DNA of 64,000 nt from Cephalotrichum gorgonifer (taxonomy: Eukaryota; Ascomycota; Sordariomycetes; Microascales; Microascaceae). Numbering within the stretch: the stretch's first letter is position 1; each line of letters opens with the position of its first letter. The notes below the pieces were generated by a model. That model ran no database searches, was not told where the DNA came from, and saw nothing but the letters and a program-made list of their open reading frames with translations. Positions 54,843 to 64,000 of this stretch are shown one piece after another. The position numbers were made by a program, and so were the translations under genes. The stretch spans positions 62,001 through 126,000 of the forward strand of contig ONZQ02000015.1 in assembly GCA_900312665.1 (NCBI GenBank). Direction: 5' to 3'.

Positions 54843-57737
54843 CTACCGGAAGTCCTTCACCTTCCGGGCTAGCAGCCGCACGTTATCCACAAACGACTCC
54901 ACTAGCTCGGGGTACTTGTGCGGCTCCTGGTTCATCAGCCGCCTCCCCTGCTCCACGACGATCCCAGGGCTGAGCTCCACCTCCAGCTCATGGTCTTTAC
55001 TGTTCGGTGGTGCCTGTTGTAAGATTCCTGTTAGCCTTTCCACCCTGTTTTCGAATCGTACCAAAAAAAAAACAAGAACAAAGTAAAAAAAAAAGATGGA
55101 CAGGAAGACGAAACTTACCCCCGGCGCAGACGTCGTCACCTGTGTCAAGTCAACCTGGATACTCCCCTGGGCATAGCTCAGCCTATCCTTCTGCCTTCCC
55201 CCCGCCCCTCCTCCGCTCCCCTGCTCCAGCTCCTCCGCGGACCCGGGCCAGTCCATCTCCAGGTTGATGCTGATCCTGCAGTCCACCGGCGAGTTCGGCA
55301 TGTGTATGTGCATGTCCGCCACCCTCGCCTTCACGATCTTCGCCAGCACCTCGTTGGTGCGCTGGTCGTACGTCACCCGCGCCCTGGGCGGCTGCCTCGC
55401 CCGCATCAGCGTGCGCACGCACGCGGGGAGGAGATCGCGCTGGGAGGGCGTCATCTCGAACCACTTGTCCACCTCGCGCCGGTGCTTGTAGTGGACCTGG
55501 ACCCGGTGGCCTGCCTCGGGGTTGCGCGGGTCGGTTTGGAGGACCATGTTGTTCAGGTAGTTGTTCAGTCCCTTGTGCTGGGCCTAGAGGAGTAAGAAAA
55601 AAAAGGTTAGTATATGGTTAAGAAGGCATGTAGTCGAGATGCCTGTCTCTGAGGGAGAAGAAAAAATACTCACCTCCGTCATGCTACTCTTGAAAGCCAG
55701 TCTCCCCTTGTCCTCGAGCACACACTCCGTGGTGGCCATGAGCGAGACCCTCTGGTTCGTGTCCTTGTCCCGGAGCGTACCCAGCTTCGCCTCGATCTCG
55801 AAGTCGATCCCGAGGCTCGCAATCTCGTTCGAGTCTGGGTTATTAATGACATTAAGGAATAAGAAGTCCGCCACCGCCTTGTTGATCTCGTCGAGTGGTT
55901 TGAGGTTCGCGATCGTGGGTTCCCAGGGACCCAGTATCGACTTTATTTCCGCGTTGGGGTCTATTAGGGCCGGAGCGGCCGCGGGTCCGGGCCCGGGTGG
56001 TCCTGCCGGTGGAACTGGAACCCTCGAGGCTTCGGGGGACGCGTGCCTGCTCTGTTGCCTGGCCACATGCCCCCGTCCGTTGACGGGAGAAGCGACCGTA
56101 CGAGCGGCGTTCGCATGGGTTTTCTTCCGAGGAAGTTCGAAATTAGGGTGCTTGAGTTTGGTGGTGTTGGTGGTGAAGGCGGCCCAGGGCGGCGGCTCGG
56201 CGTACCGCCTCGGCTTCGGCTTCCTCTTTTCCACGACGGGTGATGCGGAGGGCCGGGAGCCGCCCAGGTCGGAACGAGCGGCAGCCTGGTGAGGCGTGGT
56301 CGGCTCGGCCCTTCCGTTCACACCGCTGGACTGGCGCGGCCGAACCTCCCTCCGATTCACATCCTCGTCGGTGTCTCTATCGTCCATCTTCCGTTTCGCA
56401 GGCGTCATGGCACGGTCGGTCTGCATGGGGGTCGGCGTTGCCAACCGCTGAGATTCGACGGCGGAAGGCATGGTACGGGTGGGCGGATCGCCTGGTAGAC
56501 CGGGGGCGTGTGTCTTTGGGCTCACGCTGATGCTGTGTTCACGATCACCCCCAGGTTGGGATGCTGGAAGCTCGGTGTTGTGCTGAATGGGAGAGGTTTG
56601 GGTGCTCGATATTCGACTTGGCATCCCGGTTGGGGGACCCGGTATGGATGGTGATTCCCGGGGCGGTGGTTGCTGTTGAGAATGTGATTGTGGCTGCGAT
56701 TGAGGTTGTGATTGAGGTTGTGGTTGTGGTTGCAGTTGCGGTGGTTGTTGGGGAATAGTGGGTCCAACCGACGGCATTCTCTGCGAATGTGGACTAGAAG
56801 GGTGGGTAAAGCCCGCCGAAATATCCATGGACTGGCGTGCACTCGCGGGTGCTTGAACCACGGGCGGCTGCGATGGTTGCCTGTTGAATGGCAAGGACGG
56901 CCTGCCAGCTACGATAGGACTCCTTTGTAGCGGTGCAGGCTGCTGTTGCTGCGCCTGCTGATGGAATGCCGACGAGCCGAATGGCGCGTGCTGGCTCTGA
57001 GCAGAGGTGGGCGTCGACGAGGTCGTGAGCGACTGGATTGACTGGGATCGTTGATGGTAAGGGTTCGAGCCTCCTGGTGCTCCTGGGGTGGAAGGTGTCT
57101 GCACTACTGGGGATTGTAGGTACGGACCACCAGGGCCGATGGGACCGCCTTGCTGGGACTGCGACCCATAGCCTTCGCGGCCGGATGGATGGATGTTCGG
57201 TGGCGGATATTGCATGTGTTGCTGTATCGGGCTCGCCATCTCTGTCGGTGTGTGTGCACCCGAGAAGTAGCCCCCGCCTGGTGCGCCCTGAGCGACCGGT
57301 AGGGGGGTAGTCGAGGCGCGGGCAAAGCTCGGCGGAGGTCTAGGCGCGGTGGCGGGAGATCGCTGGTCGGGGTACGCGGGCCCTGGGATGGATGGAGGTC
57401 CCGGGCGAGGTGGGTATTGCGCGGGCGATTGGTAAGGCGACTGGACTGGGTATGGCATCGACTGCTGTCGCTGGGGAGGGTGGGGATAGTCGGGATGGGG
57501 GCCTCTGCTTGGCGAGGGCTGGGTCGGGTGCGCGTAGTCGGAGAAGTATGACTGCTTCGCTTGGGACGGCGTAGAAGGCGACTGGGCTGGCTGAGGCTGA
57601 TACTGGGGATGAGGAGGTAGCGGTGGTTGTTGTGTTCCTCGAGGAGGTTGTTGCGGTTGTTTCGGAGTAGTCGCCGGCGGCGGCGCCGGGGGCCGTCCGC
57701 CATTATCGGCGGTATTTAGTATCCCTCTGAGGTCCAT
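54843..57737 (-). CDS. CET1: mRNA 5'-triphosphatase, capping enzyme beta subunit (Cet1 family)
   Basis: Three exons: 55674-57737, 55119-55583 and 54843-55013, 899 residues. The enzyme removes the gamma phosphate from nascent pre-mRNA in the nucleus, the first step of capping. It belongs to the metal-dependent triphosphate tunnel family found in fungi, not the cysteine-phosphatase type of animals. The catalytic fold lies in the C-terminal ~300 residues: the F-E-I-E-A-K-L-G strand (metal-binding Glu pair), V-H-Y-K-H-R-R-E-V-D-K-W-F-E-M, R-I-S-I-N-L-E-M, and E-L-E-V-E-L just after intron 2. Ahead of it, residues 1 to ~500 are Pro/Gln-rich and disordered with P-Q-P-Q-S-Q runs. A conserved-looking basic and aromatic segment (P-R-R-Y-A-E-P-P-P-W-A-A-F) could bind the guanylyltransferase. 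The start is the first ATG of the frame (57737). It is divergent from RPN2. Confidence 0.93.
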
Positions 57738-60026
57738 TTCGATCACGGCTCGAGGCCCTCTCCCATATTATCTCTCCTCGCGTTGATATCGCCTCTGGTA
57801 CCGGGTTTGACAGACCCAGGCAGACGTACACGTCGCTGACGAAGCTGACGAGTGCGCGCTCGTCGGGTATAGGATTAGATGGGATGCGGGTGTCGGGCTC
57901 GGTATGATAGCTTCTTTTCCACCTCTTCCACTTTTGGCAACGAGAGGTCTAGACCCCTCTGATATCGAGGAGTTAGATAGCGATAATGGAGGAGATCGGA
58001 GGAGCTTAGTAGAGCGGAGGGCGACGGGAGTCGAACGGGCGGACGGAGCGAGATAGCGCCTGGCACTGGGCCCAATTGTGCGGGCTGGCGGGGTGTCGCC
58101 TATTGGTAGTTGATGGAGCGAGGGCGATCGAGACGCAAGGAGGCTGGCGGCCGATCGGATCTAGTAGTATTTCGTAGCGTTGCGCAAAGGGAGGAGCGAG
58201 CTCGAGATCATGACGCGGCTGGCGACAAGCATCATAAAAGGGCAGAAGTAATTTGGCGACGTGGTCAGTGCTTAAGATGAAGGGCGACGCGCGCGCTCGG
58301 AGACAGGGCTAATAGACAGAATAATGCTCTGTAGGCGATGACGATTATGCCACGGGATCCATATGGACGACTTGGGTATTAGCGATGTGATAGTGATGTC
58401 GTTGCCGTGGTCGTGGTGCTGGACGTGGACGTGGCAGGCGAGGTGCCAAACGAAAAGACAAATGGGGAATATTCAGAGCTGCAACCTGTCGCTGATCGCA
58501 TGGGTCCGCGCAAACAGACGGGCATCTGGCTTTTCTTCCTTTCCTTTTTCCGGCGTACTTTTCTTTTTCCTTTTTTGGCGATGCTGAGGGGGTCGGGCTG
58601 GATAGCTTAGTGAGCGATGTTCTGAGGCATGAATTCTCTATAAGTGCTGCGTGCCATGTATGGTCTCCAATTGTCCGAAGGGCATTGGCTGGCGATGATT
58701 TTGATCATACTTTTTTGTGAGTCCTCACCTCACGGCTGGATGGATAACCACTTTTTAATAGATGATTTTTCTCCAACTGTAAGGGCACAGTGTTTAATTT
58801 GTGGGGATGCCATGGGACACGCGCAGAAACAGCTGCGACAAGTTTCTTGCTGCCTTGGCCTATCTGGACCTCTTCCTTGGCGGTACCAATCTGCATAATT
58901 TAGTGGAGGGAGTACCTAGTAGATTACGTGAGAGTTACTAGGACGAGGGCGAGTACAGGCCACTACAGTTACATACTGTGCGGAAGGAACGCCAATCCCA
59001 ATATCCACGCGAAACAGCTGGGCTATGCAAATTGATCATTTCGCATACAAGGCTGACGGACACATGCAGGTTGAAGAGGCTGGTATCCATGGAGTAGGAG
59101 GACCTACTGGCATGCCGTCAAAGGGGACCAAACTCAATTACGACGTCAGGAGATGTTCCCCAATTCTATCAAAGTACGGAGTACGGAGCACGTCGATGAA
59201 GTTGCCAGTTACGAAAGATGGCATGGCTGGGACGATATCTTCTTCTGCCACTCATAGTCCAACAGAGGAGAAGTTAATTATATTCCATTATGGAGACCAT
59301 GTCGGCCGCGACGGGGTCCTCCAAACACTTCATACATGTCAGTACTCATAAGTCAAAAAGTGAGCAGAAGACGAGAAGTTTCATGTTTCAATGTATGGTT
59401 ATGAGTACTTGTACAGGTACGTACTCTGCATGCTCAATTGCCCTTCGAATTTCTGTTCATTGATTCCTACACACGTGGATTCGACGCCATTTCATGGAAT
59501 GTTAGTCATCCATACTAAGCCCATTCGGGGTTTTGCCGGACTTCCCCCCCTTGCGGCGAATCAGAAGCTCGGACCGTTAGGCAGCGCCAAGCCATATGCA
59601 CACTAGCACCTGCCGACGCGCGAGCGATTCCAGGCAAGCTGTTCCTGACGTGGACATCCCAAACCCTCGTCAGACCTCAGACGAGAAATCTCCTCCCATC
59701 GCCCTCCTAGTAATTTCCATCTCCCTCATCACCACAACGACCTCTCTGTTTCCTCCCTCCAACGCGAATACCGTCCTAGCTTCAGTCAATCGGAGCGGGC
59801 TACGACGAACCCTAATTCTACCTACAACCACGCAGCCGCAGCCTGCCGCCTCTCATTCTGCGACCTGCTCCTATCCAAACATCCACCGCTCCTCATCGTG
59901 ACGCATCGACTCCGGCGCCCCTAGAAAAGATATACCGAGTTCTCCATCTCCCTAGTCTCCATACGGCCACCTAATTTTGACTCCTAAACATCCCCGAGCT
60001 ATCTGCGAGCCTCGAGCAGTTTCACA
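57738..60026. promoter_or_regulatory. divergent promoter region CET1 / RPN2
   Basis: 2.3 kb between divergent starts. Only motif-free short frames occur. GTACTTGTAC at 59405-59414 and TACGGAGTA at 59175-59183 belong to the motif set repeated in other intergenic regions. I did not find a proteasome-associated control element of the yeast type. Confidence 0.4.
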
Positions 60027-63000
60027 ATGCCTGGCCTAATCTCCGCCACCGGCGTGCTTGCATTCCTCGCCGACGAGGAGCCCGAACTCAAGGTTTACGC
60101 CCTCAAGACCCTCAACGAGGATATAGATACCGTCTGGACGGAGGTCGCCGGCTCCCTAAGCGATATGTAGGTCCATGTCTCTCTTTGCTCTATCCTCCTG
60201 GGACAGGTCTTCTGTGATCGCAGTACCGCCTCTGTCCGTCGAATAGCAATGCTAACCATCCCCAGTGAGGCACTCTACGAAGATGAGACCTTCCCGGAAC
60301 GCCAACTAGCCGCCCTTGTCCTCTCCAAGGTGTACTACCATCTCCAGGCCTACAACGACAGCATGGCCTTCGCGCTCGCAGCCGGGAACCTCTTCAAGCT
60401 TGACGCCCCCGGCGAGTTCGAGGAGACCATCATCTCCAAATGCATCGACCAGTACATCGCCGTCAACTCTGCCGAGCACGTTCCTAAGCGGTCCCGGGTT
60501 GACACCTCTCTCCCTCTGCTTGCGGATACCTTCGCCCCCGGTATCGACGGCTCATCTCTGGTGTCGCCGACCACCCCGTTCTCCCAGACCATGCTGCCCC
60601 CCAGGTCACTACTCTCTCGGGCCTCCGTGGACAACAGCATGATCGATCTCTCCTTCTCATCCGCCGGGAAGATTAGTCGGCACGGGTCTATTTCTCAGCT
60701 ACCGGACCGGGCTACTCGAGATGCCCTCGAGAGCGTGATAGAACGCCTGTTTAAAAACTGTCTGAAACAGAAGAAGTACAGGCAGGTTGTCGGGATCGCC
60801 GTTGAGGCGAAGAAGCTCGACGTGCTGCAGCGTGTCATCAAGCATGCTAAGAAGGATGGCGGCGCTGACTCAGGCGCTGCCGAGGAGCTCATGGATTACG
60901 CGCTCGGCATCTGCCTTGATATTGTCCAAGAGATGAGCCTGCGCACCGAGATCCTCCACCTCATTCTAGAACTCCTCCACGACATTCCCAACCCCGATTA
61001 CTTTGCGATAGCAAAGTGCGTCGTCTATTTGGATGCGGACGAAGAGGCCACGACGCTGCTACGGAAGCTCATCGACGAGGGAGACCAAGCCTCCATCGCC
61101 GACGCCTACCAGATCTCCTTCGACCTCTACGACAACAGCACCCAGGAGTTCCTCGGTAAGGTCTTGAAGGCTCTCCCGACTGGCGAGATAAAACCGAAGC
61201 CCGAGCCTACTGTTGCCGCCAATGGCGACGAGGCGGAAGCGGCGGAGAGTGAGCCGCTACTTGCGGAGGGCGCCCAGGACGAGGCCCCGGCCGAGGGTGA
61301 GGACCTGCCTGAGAGCATCGCCAAGGTGTACAGGAATATCCGATCCATCCTTACCGGCAGCAAGACCATCCAGCTCAACCTCGAGTTCCTCTACCGGAAC
61401 AACCACACCGACCTGACCATCCTAAACAAAGTTCGGGACAGCCTGGAGGGCCGAAACTCCATCTTCCACACTGCTCTCACTTTCTGCAACGCCTTTATGA
61501 ACCAAGGAACCACCAACGACAAGTTCTTCCGCGACAATCTGGACTGGCTCGGCAAGGCGGTGAACTGGTCTAAGTTTACGGCGACGGCGGCGCTCGGTGT
61601 TATCCACCGTGGGAACCTGAGGCAGGCCCGCAAGCTTCTCGAGCCCTACCTGCCTCGCCAGGGCGGCTCCAACGGAGGCTCCATCTTTAGCCGCGGCGGT
61701 GCGCTCTACGCCTATGGTCTGATTCACGCTAACCACGGTGCCGGTGCTCTCGAGTACCTGAAGACGCAGTTCGTGCAGGCTGAGGAGGAGGTCATTCAGC
61801 ACGGTGGTGCCCTGGGGCTGGGTATCGCCGGTATGGCGACCGGTTCGGAGGAGGTCTTTGACAGCCTCAAGACTGTCCTCTTTACCGACTCGGCCCTCAA
61901 CGGTGAGGCCGTCGGCCTCGCCATGGGTCTAATCATGCTGGGCACGGGCAACGTATCGGCCATCCAGACGATGCTCAGCTACGCACGCGACACGACGCAC
62001 GAGAAGATTGTGCGGGGTATCGCCATCGGCATGGCGCTCATCATGTTTGGCCGCCAGGAGGGAGCCGACGTTATGATCGAGGGCCTCCTCAGCGATCCCG
62101 ACCCGACCCTGCGGTATGGCGGCATCATGACGGTGGCTCTTGCCTACTGCGGCACTGGCAGCAACAAGGCGGTCCGGAAGCTCCTCCACGTTGCGGTCAG
62201 CGACGTGAGCGACGACGTGCGCCGCATCGCCGTCATGAGTCTTGGATTCATCCTGTTCCGCAAGCCGGGAAGCGTCCCCCGCATGGTGGAGCTCCTCTCG
62301 GAGTCGTACAACCCCCACGTAAGGTACGGCTCGGCGATGGCGCTGGGTATCTCGTGCGCGGGCACCGGCCTGGATGAGGCCATCGACCTCCTCGAGCCCA
62401 TGATGAAGGACCCGACGGACTTTGTCCGGCAGGGTGCGCTCATCGCTCTGTCGATGATCTTGGTGCAGCAGAATGAGGTGATGAACCCCAAGGTGGGGCC
62501 CATCAGGAAGACGCTCAAGAAGGTGGTCGGAGACAGGCACGAGGATGCCATGACCAAGTTCGGCGCGGCGCTCGCGCTCGGCATCATCGACGCCGGCGGA
62601 CGCAACTGCACGATTGGCCTCCAGACGCAGACGGGCAACCTCAACATGGCGGGCATCGTCGGCATGGCCGTGTTCACGCAGTACTGGTACTGGTTCCCGT
62701 TCACCCACTTCCTGTCTCTCTCGTTCTCGCCCACGTCGGTCATCGCACTTGACCACGACCTCGAGATTCCCGACGTCAAGTTGCACTGCGCCACGCGGCC
62801 CAGCCTGTTCGACTATCCCCCCGAGCAGGAGGCCAAGGCCGAGGAGGGACCCGCTGTCATCGCCACGGCGATTCTTTCGACTACGGCGCACGCAAAGAGG
62901 CGGGCGCAGAAGAAGGAGCGCGCTATGAGGCGCGAGAGCATGGATCTCGACCAGGCCCCCGGGCCGGTGAAGGCCGATGCTGGTGACAGGATGGATGTGG

Positions 63001-63683
63001 ACGAGGAGAAGGATAAGGACGCGGAGGTCGACAAGAAGGAGAAGTCCGAGGAGCCCAGGGACGAGAAGAAGGACGAGATCAACGGCGAGAAGGATGCCAC
63101 TACCGCATCCGATACGAAGAAGAAGGTGGAGAAGGAGAAGGTTGGGTATGAGATTGAGAACATGTCGCGGGTACTCCCGGGACAGCTCAAGTACATCAGC
63201 TTCCCTGCAGGGCGATACAAGCCTGTGAAGAAGGTATGTGAAACCATGTCTGGTCGATGTTTCGAGATACGTACTAACTCTTCCTAGCCTACCGGTGGAC
63301 CAATTCTCTTGCACGATAGCCAGCCCGAGGAGCCCAAGACGCTCGTAGAAGAGAAGCTTAAGAAGGTGACGACGGAGCGCGCGCCCGTCGCGCCGGCGGG
63401 CGGCAGCGGGGCACGAGGCGGCCGAGGCGGCCTGGGGGCTGGCAACACGCTTCTCGACGCGCTGAGCCGACAGGGGGCGGGTGACCTGACCATCAACGAT
63501 CTCAACAGGCTCTTCCGCCCGCAGGGCGCGGGCGATGAGGGCGCCCCGGCCACACCTGGACAGGAGAGCAGGGGCGGTGCGGCTGCAGCCGCGGGGGTGC
63601 TGACGGCCGTTGACGAGGATGCGGAGGGGGATGAGGAGGCGACTCTTCCGAAGGAGTTCGAGTACTTCACGGATGAGGAGTAA
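60027..63683 (+). CDS. RPN2: 26S proteasome regulatory subunit RPN2 (PSMD1)
   Basis: Three exons: 60027-60166, 60266-63233 and 63288-63683, 1,167 residues. Rpn2 is the largest non-ATPase subunit of the proteasome base and binds the ubiquitin receptor Rpn13 through its C-terminus. The N-terminus (M-P-G-L-I-S-A-T-G-V-L-A-F-L) and the helical solenoid are typical. The central part contains proteasome/cyclosome repeats, recognisable as G-x-x-Y-A-x-G-L-I-x-A-N-H-G and successive G-x-A-x-G-I/L-G-x-A motifs (61690-62590). A Lys/Glu-rich acidic and basic linker (62880-63150) precedes the conserved end. Exon 3 encodes a Gly/Ala-rich stretch and an acidic C-terminus ending F-T-D-E-E. Intron 1 has a GCTAAC branch, and intron 2 (54 nt) has ACTAAC. 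Confidence 0.96.
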
Positions 63684-64000
63684 GAGTAACGATAAAGACC
63701 TGGATCTTAGGCCCCTGGGGTGGCTATGGTGGAGACACATGCGAGGTTGGAACTGGTATTATGTGGTAGCTCCAGCCAGGATGCTTTTCAGGTGTTTTTT
63801 CAAGCTGAGATTGGGCTCTTTGTGTGTAGGAGGGTAGAGAGCATAGATGTACAACATAGGTGTATTTTATTGCATTCCGTTATATCACTTCCTCCTTGTG
63901 TTCGGGCTCCTCCACGGCATCCGTATGTTTATACTTGCTCATCTCCCACTCCCACTACTCATGTAAGTGCCATTCAGGTGGGTGTGGGGGACCTGCGCAG
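63684..64000. other. 3' region of RPN2 at the window edge
   Basis: 317 bp of AT-richer sequence downstream of the RPN2 stop. No further gene start is visible before the window ends. Confidence 0.5.

Noticed and set aside
61929..63740. A 603-codon minus-strand frame opposite RPN2
   Set aside because: Antisense shadow of a gene that is recognised with certainty on the plus strand.

Overview
The window is nuclear DNA of a filamentous ascomycete (Pezizomycotina). Protein-coding genes lie on both strands. Most have short introns with GTAAGT-like donors, CTAAC or CTGAC branch points close to the 3' splice site, and AG acceptors. Coding exons are GC-rich with C/G-rich third positions. The gene set is also fungal: mitochondrial ribosomal protein mS26/Pet123, a tunnel-type mRNA capping triphosphatase, a GH10 xylanase, a Fat1-type acyl-CoA synthetase and a Kelch/BTB Ral2-like protein. 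A class such as Sordariomycetes is plausible but not proven from the sequence alone.

Layout, left to right: the 3' exon of an ABCG transporter (+, cut by the window edge); mS26 (-) divergent from the ribosome-assembly GTPase NOG2 (+); an AT-hook protein gene with two tandem-repeat arrays and a problematic reading frame (+), followed by a polypyrimidine minisatellite; a secreted GH10 xylanase (+); an alpha/beta hydrolase (-) and a Fat1-like acyl-CoA synthetase (-); the GPI-transamidase subunit PIG-S (+), whose frame is broken at a run of ten C; a Kelch/BTB protein (-); a 1-Cys peroxiredoxin (-); a seven-exon sugar transporter (-); a 5.7 kb stretch without protein genes that holds one intron-containing tRNA-Lys (-); a Myb-like DNA-binding protein (+); COX10 (-) divergent from a transaldolase-family enzyme (+); a 1,728-residue protein with an array of zinc-finger-like motifs that I cannot assign to a known family (+); mitochondrial sulfite oxidase (+); the mRNA capping triphosphatase (-) divergent from the proteasome subunit RPN2 (+).

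Most genes are housekeeping and do not form a pathway cluster. There is no biosynthetic gene cluster, CRISPR array or intact transposon. The accessory or unusual material is the AT-hook repeat gene with its neighbouring satellite, the xylanase, the sugar transporter and the large multi-finger protein. The multi-finger protein is the best candidate for something undescribed. Intergenic DNA repeatedly carries short motifs of the types TACAAGTA/TACTTGTA and TACGGAGTA.
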